Origin: Candidatus Dormiibacterota bacterium
Lineage (GTDB): Bacteria > Chloroflexota > Dormibacteria > Aeolococcales > Bog-877
Direction of reading: 5' to 3'
Assembly (NCBI GenBank): GCA_003135035.1
Contig: PLDE01000189.1
Location: 1 to 8,667 of the forward strand
DNA: 8,667 nt
Position numbers and translations under genes: made by a program
Notes under the pieces: generated by a model
Told to the model about the DNA's origin: nothing
The model's database searches: none
The model's input: only the letters and a program-made list of their open reading frames with translations
Shown here: piece after piece, positions 1-6,882 of the stretch
Layout: each line of letters starts with the position of its first letter
Numbering within the stretch: position 1 is the stretch's first letter

Positions 1-13
1 GGACGCACTCCGC

Positions 14-1567
14 TCACTCTGGCGCCCTTTGAGGACGAGGAGAAGTAACCGACCGTACCGCCTGCCGGAAGCCCCCCTCGGCGTAGTGGGCGCTGAAGAA
101 CCCCGGGCACGCCGGCGAGAGCAGGACTGTCTCCCCGGACTTGGCCAGCTCGGTGGCGAGCTCGACCGCCTCCTGCAGCTTCTCGACCCGGCGAATCAGC
201 ATCTGGTGGCCGCCGGCAGTCACCTCGACGGCCAGCCGCTCGGAGCCAGCGCCGGGGAGCAGCACCAGCATCCTCACCGGTCCCCCGACTAGCTCGGCCA
301 GCTCGCTGAAGTCGATGCCCTTGTCGTCGCCGCCGGCGATCAGGATGCAAGTTCGTCGCAAGCCGCGAACAGCCGCCACGGTCGACTGCGGCGTGGTGCT
401 GGACAGGTCGTCGACATAGTCAACCTCGCCATGCTGGCGAACCAGCTCGGTACGGTGCCGGAGCGGCCGGAAGCCCTCGAGCGTCTGGGCCGCCTGGTCG
501 AGCCGGCCCGGATCGGGGGGAGCTAGTGCTGCCAGCACGGTGAGGGCGGCCCGGACATTGCTCAAGTTGTGCGGACCGACCAGGGGAACTCTCTTGGTCG
601 CCATCACCGTGTGCAGGCTTCCCTGCCAGCGCAGTCGCAGCATGCCCTCCTCCTCGAAGGCGCCGTCCAGGCCGTCGAGGCGATCCTGGCTAGCGGCGAA
701 GCGGAGCTGACGGATTCCCGAACTGAGCTCAGCGCCGGCCAAGCTCAGGGGGTCGTCGCCGTTGCGGACGGCCATTTCGCAGCCAGGAAGTTCGAAGATG
801 CGCCGCTTCGTGGCCAGGTAGCCCACCAGACCCTGGTGCTCATCGAGATGGTTGGGGGTGACGTTGGTCAGGCAGCCGACTCGAGGCGCCCGCTCCAACT
901 GGAGCAGCTGGCGGTTGCTGATCTCGAGGACCAAGCAGCCCTGGCCGTCGTCCTGGGCTACCTCTTTCAGAGCCTGGCGGTCGCGGCGGTCATTGCCCGC
1001 CAACCAGACGCGGGGATAGCGATCAGTCTGACTGAGCAGAGCGGCCACCAACGCGCTGGTGGTGGACTTGCCATGGGTTCCGGTGATCCCCACCACCTCA
1101 CCTTGAGCCAGATCGAGATAGGCCTGGATCAGCGAGTAGAAGGGATGTCCTCCGTCTTTCAATGCCTGTAGAGGGGCGTTGGCCGGTGACAGAAACCAGG
1201 CTTGGGTGGGGATGATCAGGGCCGAGGTCTCCACTCCTAGCAGGTACTCGCCGGCCAGTTGCAGGGAACTCAACCCGCTGAGCAGCTCCTCCAGCCGCCG
1301 GCTGCGCTCCTCGGGGTTGAGCCCGGCATGAGCCAGGTGGTGGGAACGGCGCAGGCTCTCCAGGTCTGGTTGCTGGTCGTGCCCGACGAGATTTGTGAAC
1401 CCCGCCGCCAGGAGGTAGCGAGCCATCTCTCCCCCTTCAACGCTGGCCACCCCGACCAAGTCGATCCGGCTCTGGCGCAGCTCCGCTAGGGCGGCGGGCA
1501 CTCGCAGGGTCGGGCGCCGCAAGGGAGAGGCGGACGCAGTCGCCGCGGAGGGACCGTGGAACTCCAT
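14..1567 (-). CDS. murD: MurD-like Mur ligase (UDP-MurNAc-L-Ala:D-Glu ligase family, divergent)
   Basis: This is a 517-residue Mur ligase, an ATP-dependent amide-bond former of cytoplasmic peptidoglycan precursor synthesis. Seen: an N-terminal Rossmann-like part (IDLVGVASVEGGEMARYLL, about residues 35-53), the ATP loop GTHGKSTT (163-170), EISNRQL (215-221), NVTPNHLDEH (235-244) followed by K254 in ATKRRIF (the position of the carbamylated lysine), GPHNLSN (331-337), HRTE (371-374), GGDDKG (412-417) and SPACPGF (484-490). The order and spacing fit MurD better than MurC, MurE or MurF. The classical NDSKATNP substrate motif reads DDLSSTTP (386-393), so its lysine is missing, and the Ser-Leu after SPAC(A) is Gly-Phe. 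The start is ATG 1567, because the 60 in-frame codons upstream lie over the peptidase gene; GTG 1501 is an alternative. No clear Shine-Dalgarno is seen, which fits coupling to the gene ending 10 bp upstream. The family is firm. Strict D-glutamate specificity is uncertain, so the symbol is provisional. Confidence 0.85.
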   Translation of the reverse strand: MEFHGPSAATASASPLRRPTLRVPAALAELRQSRIDLVGVASVEGGEMARYLLAAGFTNLVGHDQQPDLESLRRSHHLAHAGLNPEERSRRLEELLSGLSSLQLAGEYLLGVETSALIIPTQAWFLSPANAPLQALKDGGHPFYSLIQAYLDLAQGEVVGITGTHGKSTTSALVAALLSQTDRYPRVWLAGNDRRDRQALKEVAQDDGQGCLVLEISNRQLLQLERAPRVGCLTNVTPNHLDEHQGLVGYLATKRRIFELPGCEMAVRNGDDPLSLAGAELSSGIRQLRFAASQDRLDGLDGAFEEEGMLRLRWQGSLHTVMATKRVPLVGPHNLSNVRAALTVLAALAPPDPGRLDQAAQTLEGFRPLRHRTELVRQHGEVDYVDDLSSTTPQSTVAAVRGLRRTCILIAGGDDKGIDFSELAELVGGPVRMLVLLPGAGSERLAVEVTAGGHQMLIRRVEKLQEAVELATELAKSGETVLLSPACPGFFSAHYAEGGFRQAVRSVTSPRPQRAPE

Positions 1568-1577
1568 CCGGGCTAGG

Positions 1578-2459
1578 TTAGCGTGGGGAGGCGACCGCTC
1601 CCGGGACGCGACGGACGGTGACCACCTGATAGCGCTCCCGGAAGTCGCGGAGCCGCTCGCGGCGGACCTCGTTGCACTCGCTGCAGGCGTGGATGACGTC
1701 GTCGTGCGCCAGGTAGAGAGCGACGTGGCTGGTCCGCTTGGGACCACGGTGGACTGCGCAGATCAGGTCCGCATCGCGAAGCGCGGCCAGCCGTACTCGT
1801 TCACCGACCGTCCGCTGGGCCCGGCTGTTGCGGGGCAGGAGCACTCCAGCTTTCAGGTAGGCACGCCAGCTCAGGCCCGAGCAGTCGATCCCCTGGCCGC
1901 CGGTCCCGCCGAAGACATAGGGGCGACCAAGCAGGTCGAGGGCTGCCTGCCGAACGACCAGGGGATCCCAGCCCGAACTGGGGATGGCGGCCACCCCGGG
2001 AGCTGGCTGCGGCAGGGCGGGTCCCCAGCCGTAGTCAGCCCCTTGCGAGACCCAGCCAACAGCCTCGCCGGGGGCTTTGACCAGGTACTGGCCATCCCGG
2101 ACGGCGAGCAGTCCGGCGGGGGGGTCTCCGGGAAGCAGCTGGGTGGTGAGCTCCTGTCTCTCCGGGTCCCCGTCGGGCCGGCGTCGCCAGATGTCCAGCG
2201 GTGATGCTTCTGGGTAGAGGGCGATCCGCGGGCGGCGGCTGGCGAGCACCAGGAGCCGGCACTTGGCATCGGGCCAGAGCTCGGTCACTCGCCGGCGCAG
2301 CTCGACCGCCTGGGCCGCAAGCGCCACAGTTCCCCGGATCCCGTCACTGCTTACCTTGACCTCAATCAGGGCCTCGCCATAGCGACTCGTGGCCTCGCCG
2401 CGAAGGCGATCGATCTCGCCTTCCAGCGCCGGTACCAGCCCGCTCTCGCCGGCGATCAC
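1578..2459 (-). CDS. SH3-like / NlpC/P60 family cysteine peptidase
   Basis: This 293-residue protein is a probable peptidase of peptidoglycan stem peptides. NlpC/P60 enzymes usually cut gamma-D-Glu-to-diamino acid bonds. Seen: residues 1-85 are a poorly characterised, Arg-rich segment; about 90-140 resemble a bacterial SH3 fold (ending GEAVGWVSQG); 165-285 are the catalytic domain. The domain begins LLGRPYVFGGTGGQGIDCSGL and has nucleophile Cys193, His245 (in SHVALYL) and a third polar residue His258 (in VIHA). The layout resembles YkfC-type recycling endopeptidases. There is no hydrophobic signal peptide or membrane segment, so the product is probably cytoplasmic, which is unusual for this family and would fit recycling of imported muropeptides. 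The start is GTG, which overlaps the stop of the upstream gene as GTGA (4 bp), suggesting translational coupling. The Mur ligase follows after 10 bp. Catalytic class is confident; the exact substrate is not known. Confidence 0.88.
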   Translation of the reverse strand: MIAGESGLVPALEGEIDRLRGEATSRYGEALIEVKVSSDGIRGTVALAAQAVELRRRVTELWPDAKCRLLVLASRRPRIALYPEASPLDIWRRRPDGDPERQELTTQLLPGDPPAGLLAVRDGQYLVKAPGEAVGWVSQGADYGWGPALPQPAPGVAAIPSSGWDPLVVRQAALDLLGRPYVFGGTGGQGIDCSGLSWRAYLKAGVLLPRNSRAQRTVGERVRLAALRDADLICAVHRGPKRTSHVALYLAHDDVIHACSECNEVRRERLRDFRERYQVVTVRRVPGAVASPR

Positions 2460-3334
2460 CCTGGCGCCGATCCGAAGAGCCGGCGCCAGCCGATTCGGGG
2501 CATTGGGGACCTGACCTCGGCCGGATGGAGTTCCAGGGAATGGCCGTCGGAGCAGAGCAGAACCGGACTCAGGGGAAAGCTGGCCAAACGGTAGAGTCGG
2601 CGGACCACTTCCACCATCTTCTCCGCCGATGCTGCCTCGCCGACGCCAGCGACCACCATGGCTCGATCGGGGGCGGCCAGCGCCACCTGTCCGTCGCCCA
2701 GCTGGGCCAGCCTCTCCAGGAAGGCAGGCACCAGAAGCAGACTGCTGGAGAAGAGGATGTCGTCGGTGAAGAGCCAGCTGCCCTGCTCCGGTTGCGAGGC
2801 CAGGACCGAGTCCCAGCGGGTCAAGCGGAGGGTGGTGTTGCGGTCCGCGAGGTCGACCAAGTTCTGTTCCTCGAGACCGCCCGCCTCCGCTTCGGCGCGG
2901 GAGACACCGCGCATGGCCTCGCCCGGCAGAGCCTCGGCAACGAACGCGAGCAGTCCCCCAGGGAGCTCTCGAGTCGCCAGTTCGGCGTAGCGACTGAAGC
3001 GACGAATGCTGCGCTCATCCCGCACGCACCAGACCAACGCCCCCGGGTCGGGGGCCGGGCCCGTGCGCTCAGGATGCTGCTCCGCCGCGCTCAGCCGCGG
3101 TCCGGCGGCGCCGACGAAACGGAGGATATCCTCGGGGACCGACGCCCCGGGGCGTTGCGCTTCGGCGAAGAGAGACTCCAGGGAGAGAGCTACCTGAGCG
3201 CGAGCCTTAGTCGCCAGCACCCCGAAGTCGTCCTCGCGAACGAGGAATTCCCAGCCTGGGTAGCGAGCGCGCAGCTGAGTCAGCAGGCGTTCCCGAAATA
3301 GCTGGCGGCCGCTGTCCAAGTGCATGACCGGCAC
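2456..3334 (-). CDS. DUF1444 (YtpQ-like) family protein
   Basis: This 292-residue soluble protein has no signal peptide or membrane helix. Its layout resembles the DUF1444/YtpQ family, whose function is unknown. Seen: an N-terminal part with RYPGWEFLVRED and a segment like the family's LxLxxLY region (VALSLESLFAEAQRPG, about 48-63); a central PGGLLAFVAEALPGEAMRGVS (125-145), matching the family's stretch before a Leu-rich helix; then SSLLLVPAFLERLAQLGDGQVALAAPDRAMVVAG (197-230) and FPLSPVLLCSDG (253-264), matching the usual strand and PLSP ending. The start is ambiguous: GTG 3334 lies 3 bp after the VWA stop, while ATG 3325 is three codons downstream; neither has a good Shine-Dalgarno. Its stop overlaps the peptidase start by 4 bp. 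Its place between an ATPase/VWA pair and a peptidoglycan peptidase suggests a shared process but does not reveal its role. The family call rests on remembered motif similarity. Confidence 0.75.
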   Translation of the reverse strand: MPVMHLDSGRQLFRERLLTQLRARYPGWEFLVREDDFGVLATKARAQVALSLESLFAEAQRPGASVPEDILRFVGAAGPRLSAAEQHPERTGPAPDPGALVWCVRDERSIRRFSRYAELATRELPGGLLAFVAEALPGEAMRGVSRAEAEAGGLEEQNLVDLADRNTTLRLTRWDSVLASQPEQGSWLFTDDILFSSSLLLVPAFLERLAQLGDGQVALAAPDRAMVVAGVGEAASAEKMVEVVRRLYRLASFPLSPVLLCSDGHSLELHPAEVRSPMPRIGWRRLFGSAPG

Positions 3335-3337
3335 TGG

Positions 3338-5326
3338 CTAATTGGACCTGGAGCGCGAGGCCACATAGTCGACCAGCACATAGTCGCCGAGCCGATCCGG
3401 GCTGACGAAGAAGACGCGACCGCGGTTCTGTCGGGTGAGCTGCTTGATGAATTGCACCAGGTACTGATTGCTCTCCAGCATAAAGGTGTTGATCACAATC
3501 CCCTCCCTGGTGCAGTGGCGCACCTCCTGGAGAGTCTTCTGAAATGTCTCCGGCAGGGGCGGATACATAAAGACGGCTTGGTTCCCTTCCATGTGGGCAG
3601 TGGGTTCGCCATCACTGACGATGATTATCTGCCGATTTCCCGCCCGGTGTCGGTGCAGCAGACGACGCGCCAGCATCAGGCCGTGCTGCATGTTGGTGCC
3701 GTAGACATACTCGCTGTAAGAGAGCTGGGCCAACATCGTGGGGCTGATTTCCCGCGCGTAATCCGAAAAGCCGACCACGTAGAGAGTGTCCCGAGGGTAC
3801 TGAGTGCGGATCAGCGAATTCAACGCCAGCGCCATCTTCTTGGCTGCGTAGAAATAGCCTCGCAAGGGCATGCTCCGGCTCATGTCGAGCATGAGCACGG
3901 TGCTGGTCTGCACGCTGCGCTCCGACTCCCATACCTCGAAGTCGTCGACCGCCAGCCGCAGGGGCCGGCTGCCGTCGCTGTGGCGCACGGCATTCATGAG
4001 CGTCTTCTCGACATCGAGGTTGAAAGGGTCGCCGAACTGGTACGGCTTGCTGTCATCACCGACTTCGGCTCCGCCCCCCGGGCTTCCCTGGGGGTGGCTG
4101 CCGAAGCCGTCCGCGGAGAGGTGCTGGAATATGTCTGCCAACGCCTTCTGGCCGATCTTGCGCACCCCCTGAGGAGTCAGCTCCAGTCGCGCGCCCTCGC
4201 GCCGAAGTTGGCCCTTGGCCTCCAGCTCTTTGACCAGCTCCTGGAGCTTGAGGAGGCTGGCTGCGGAGTCCGGGCCTAGGCTTTCAGCCATCTGCTCCAG
4301 CAGTTCGGGGGGCAGCTCCTGGCCGGCGTAGGCCTGGCGGATGCCGCGCTCCAGGGAGTCCAGTTGCTGCAGTTCGCCCATCACGTCGAGGGCTCCGGGC
4401 AGGTCGAGCTCCTCACCACCGAAGAAGGGGAATCGCGACCCCGAGGGGTTCTGGGGGGAGGTTTGGCCCAGGAGTCGCGAGAGTTGGGCCAACTGCTCTT
4501 GGAGTTCCTCATCGCTGAGGGCGGCCCGCATGATCTCCTCGAGCTGCTGGCGGGTCTCCGGGGAGGCCCACTCCAAGAGTGAGTTGAGCTCGGCCATCTG
4601 CTGGCGCAACTGCTCTAGGAAGGCCTCCAGGTTGTCCGGGTGGTCGGGGAAGTAGCTACCCCACTTATCCATGAACTCCTCGTACCGCGGAGGTTCGCCG
4701 CGCTGGTGCCGCTCCAGCATCTGATTGAGGTCGCTGAGCAGCTGGCGCAGCTGTCCGATGTCCTGCTCCCCCAAGTTCTGGACGGCCTTGCCCAGGTCCT
4801 CAAAGTGGCGCTCGATCAGGTTGCGGCGAAGCTCACCGAGGAGCTGCTGGAAGTCCTGCCCCGCCGCTTGGTCCAAGAACTCGTACTCCTGGAGTTGGCG
4901 GATGGCTGAGCCAGCCTCCGGGGGTAGCGCGTCGAGCTGGTCCAGGCGACTTTGGGTGAGCTTCTCCAGTAACTGTCGGTGTTCGCTGCCGGCCGCCTGT
5001 TGGGCGCGCTCCTCGAGGGTGTTTCGCTCCTTCTGGAGAATCCGGTCGAGGCGCTCTTCGATGTCCTTGAAGAGGCCGTCGAGGTTGTAGCGCTCGAGCT
5101 TCTCCTGGCGTTGCTCGCGGAGCTGATCGAGCAGGTCCTCCAGGCCTCGGAGTTGACGCCCCTGGCTGTCCTTGAATCCCTGGCTCAGGAGCCGGCGCAG
5201 GGCGGACTCGAAGTCCCAGCCATGGAAGACGTCCTCAGCCAGTCTCGAGAACAGTTCGCCGGAATCAGGCAGTTCCCCGTCCTGACTGCCGTCCCAGCGG
5301 CTGTAGCGCTGGCGGACCGCGGCCAT
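3338..5326 (-). CDS. VWA-domain protein, partner of MoxR/BchI-type AAA ATPase (Rv0959-like)
   Basis: This 662-residue protein has a C-terminal von Willebrand factor A domain (about 474-655) with an intact MIDAS metal site: DMSRS (481-485), Thr544 in GTNMQ and SDGEP (571-575). Residues 1-400 are helical and rich in Leu, Gln, Glu and Arg, with coiled-coil-like stretches (about 60-210 and 235-290). The segment EFMDKWGSYFPDHPDNLEAF (217-236), followed by ASPETRQQLEEIM (254-266), matches what I recall of the conserved core of the mycobacterial Rv0959 family, which also has about 670 residues. A Gly/Pro-rich linker (408-422) precedes the VWA domain. No signal peptide or membrane segment is present, so it should be cytoplasmic. 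In such pairs the VWA protein binds metal through MIDAS and couples the AAA ring to a client protein, as in BchD/BchI. The client here is unknown. The ATG start lies 10 bp after the ATPase stop. Confidence 0.9.
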   Translation of the reverse strand: MAAVRQRYSRWDGSQDGELPDSGELFSRLAEDVFHGWDFESALRRLLSQGFKDSQGRQLRGLEDLLDQLREQRQEKLERYNLDGLFKDIEERLDRILQKERNTLEERAQQAAGSEHRQLLEKLTQSRLDQLDALPPEAGSAIRQLQEYEFLDQAAGQDFQQLLGELRRNLIERHFEDLGKAVQNLGEQDIGQLRQLLSDLNQMLERHQRGEPPRYEEFMDKWGSYFPDHPDNLEAFLEQLRQQMAELNSLLEWASPETRQQLEEIMRAALSDEELQEQLAQLSRLLGQTSPQNPSGSRFPFFGGEELDLPGALDVMGELQQLDSLERGIRQAYAGQELPPELLEQMAESLGPDSAASLLKLQELVKELEAKGQLRREGARLELTPQGVRKIGQKALADIFQHLSADGFGSHPQGSPGGGAEVGDDSKPYQFGDPFNLDVEKTLMNAVRHSDGSRPLRLAVDDFEVWESERSVQTSTVLMLDMSRSMPLRGYFYAAKKMALALNSLIRTQYPRDTLYVVGFSDYAREISPTMLAQLSYSEYVYGTNMQHGLMLARRLLHRHRAGNRQIIIVSDGEPTAHMEGNQAVFMYPPLPETFQKTLQEVRHCTREGIVINTFMLESNQYLVQFIKQLTRQNRGRVFFVSPDRLGDYVLVDYVASRSRSN

Positions 5327-5336
5327 TGCCGCTTGC

Positions 5337-6731
5337 CTAGCTGCCGTAGACGGCGGTGCCGTCGACCACCGTCTTGTTGAGGCGCTTGGAGAGGTGCAGA
5401 CCCTCCAGGACGAGCTCCAGAGCGGCCGCCACCGACCCCGGCTGCTGGGGCTCGTCGAGGTCGCTGAGAATGCGCTTCATCTCAGGGATGCCGTCGGCCA
5501 CCTGCAGGTAACGCTCCAGGGGCACCATCTCGCCCACCTCGATGGTGAGTCCTTCCTCGAAGCGGGCCAGGACGGGGGCGAACTCCTGAATCGAGAAGTG
5601 GCGCCGGAAGATGTTGGTGCTGGCGCTACGCAGCAGCTTCTGGAGCAGCGCCTGGTCCTCGCCCTCCTCCCAAGTCTCCAGCTCCAGCTTGCCCAGGGTG
5701 GAGGCGGCGAGCGCACCGAGGTCGCTCAGCCGGGGCACCGCCTCGGGCTCGGAGAGGGTGATGGCCCGGCGGACGGCGTTGGCGCAGAGGCTTTCGAAGT
5801 TGGCGATGGAGAGCCGAACGGATACGCCCGAACGCTGGTTGATCTGGGTGGTCCGCCGGGCCAGCTGGGAGATCTCGGCGACGAGTTCGAGCATGTATTG
5901 GGGCACGTGGAGGGGAATTCCCAAGCCCGAGAACTGGTCGCGCTCCTGCTCGATAATCTCGGCTTCGGCCTCCGGGGAGCGTGGGTAGTGGGTGCGGATC
6001 TGGGCCCCGAAGCGGTCTTTGAGGGGGGTGATGATCCGACCCCGGTTGGTGTAGTCCTCAGGGTTGGCCGTGGCGACCACCAGCACGTCCAGGGGAAGGC
6101 GGACCTGGAAGCCGCGGATCTGGACGTCGCGCTCCTCCATGATGTTGAGCAGTCCCACCTGGATCCGCTCGGCCAGGTCGGGGAGCTCGTTGATGGCGAA
6201 GATCCCCCGGTTGACCCGGGGCAGGAGGCCGTAGTGGATGGTCAGCTCATCAGCCAGGTAGCGGCCCTCGGCGACCCGGATGGGGTCGACCTCGCCGATC
6301 AGGTCGGCGATCGAGGTGTCTGGGGTGGCCAGCTTCTCGCCGAAGCGATCCTCGCGCCCGATCCAGGTGACCGGGGTCTGGTCACCTAGCTCGGCAACCA
6401 GGTCGCGTCCGAAACGGCTGATCGGGGCGTAGGGGTGATCGTGGACCTCACTCCCTCGGACCACCGGAATCTGGTCGTCGAGGAGCTGGCCCATGGCTCG
6501 GATCAGACGTGACTTGGCCTGGCCGCGCTCGCCCAGGAAGACGATGTCCTGGCCCGCCAGCAGCGCATTCTCGATCTGGGGCAGAACCGTGTCCTGATAC
6601 CCGACTAATCCCTGGAAGCGCTCCCGCCCGTGGCGCAGCGCATCGATCAGGTTGTCCCGCAGCTCCTCCCGGACAGAACGCATCCGGTACTCACTGCCCC
6701 GCAGCTCACCAAGGGTGCTAGGAAGTGCCAT
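5337..6731 (-). CDS. MoxR/BchI-type AAA+ ATPase (magnesium-chelatase-subunit-I-like, Rv0958-like)
   Basis: This 464-residue ATPase forms the motor half of an AAA/VWA chaperone-like pair. Seen: a Walker A region LGERGQAKSR (66-75), where the usual Gly before the Lys is Ala72; Walker B-like GIFAINELPDL (176-186), ending Asn-Glu instead of Asp-Glu; sensor 1 VVATANPEDYTNRGR (218-232); a candidate arginine finger in PLKDRFG (236-242); and sensor 2-like SGVSVRLSIANFE (301-313). The C-terminal helical domain (about 330-464) is typical of the longer chelatase-like members. Length and the N-terminus (LGELRGSEYRMRSVREELRDNL) agree with the roughly 460-residue Rv0958 type, supporting ATG 6731; AGGG at 6737-6740 gives a weak ribosome site 5 bp upstream. 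The product is cytoplasmic and is the first gene of the five-gene minus-strand operon. A true magnesium-chelatase role is unlikely, because no BchH or other tetrapyrrole gene is present in the window. Confidence 0.92.
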   Translation of the reverse strand: MALPSTLGELRGSEYRMRSVREELRDNLIDALRHGRERFQGLVGYQDTVLPQIENALLAGQDIVFLGERGQAKSRLIRAMGQLLDDQIPVVRGSEVHDHPYAPISRFGRDLVAELGDQTPVTWIGREDRFGEKLATPDTSIADLIGEVDPIRVAEGRYLADELTIHYGLLPRVNRGIFAINELPDLAERIQVGLLNIMEERDVQIRGFQVRLPLDVLVVATANPEDYTNRGRIITPLKDRFGAQIRTHYPRSPEAEAEIIEQERDQFSGLGIPLHVPQYMLELVAEISQLARRTTQINQRSGVSVRLSIANFESLCANAVRRAITLSEPEAVPRLSDLGALAASTLGKLELETWEEGEDQALLQKLLRSASTNIFRRHFSIQEFAPVLARFEEGLTIEVGEMVPLERYLQVADGIPEMKRILSDLDEPQQPGSVAAALELVLEGLHLSKRLNKTVVDGTAVYGS

Positions 6732-6773
6732 TCAGGCCCTAGCCCCCAGACCACCAGGGCGCACCATTTGCCC

Positions 6774-6781
6774 ACTATAGT
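6774..6781. promoter_or_regulatory. candidate bidirectional -10 palindrome ACTATAGT between divergent genes
   Basis: ACTATAGT is a perfect 8-bp palindrome, so TATAGT (5 of 6 matches to TATAAT) reads on both strands. It lies 43 bp upstream of the ATPase start and about 100 bp upstream of the ComB-like start, in the only divergent intergenic region. It is the most AT-rich point in that stretch. I find no good TTGACA-like -35 at 16-18 bp on either side, so the call is based on the -10 and location alone. Confidence 0.35.
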
Positions 6782-6870
6782 CAGGCCTCCCCAAGTGGAC
6801 CGGAAGTGAGAGCGACCTCCGCAACCGGGGCTTCGATCGTCTCAGTGAGGTGGGCGAACCTCCAAGCTAT

Positions 6871-6875
6871 GAGGT
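6871..6875 (+). promoter_or_regulatory. ribosome binding site GAGGT for the ComB-like gene
   Basis: GAGGT is placed 7 bp before GTG 6883, which is the best start signal in this stretch. Competing in-frame starts are GTG 6850 (no Shine-Dalgarno), ATG 6877 (only 1 bp after this site, too close) and ATG 6940 (closer to where family homology begins but with only a weak GGGCAG upstream). Confidence 0.45.
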
Positions 6876-6882
6876 CATGGGC

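Noticed and set aside
569..1171. 200-codon plus-strand frame opposite the Mur ligase
   Set aside because: It is a shadow of a gene with intact Mur ligase motifs; no recognisable domain.
1568..1747. 60-codon in-frame upstream extension of the Mur ligase
   Set aside because: It lies over the C-terminal coding part of the peptidase gene in another frame, is Ser/Thr/Ala-rich low complexity, and Mur homology starts well after ATG 1567.
3320..4279. 319-codon plus-strand frame opposite the VWA gene
   Set aside because: It is antisense to a gene with clear VWA motifs; its translation is His/Val/Gln-rich without domains, as expected of a shadow in GC-rich DNA.
5394..6389. 331-codon plus-strand frame opposite the AAA gene
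   Set aside because: It mirrors the codon positions of the ATPase, is Gly/Leu/Asp-rich without motifs, and has no ribosome site.
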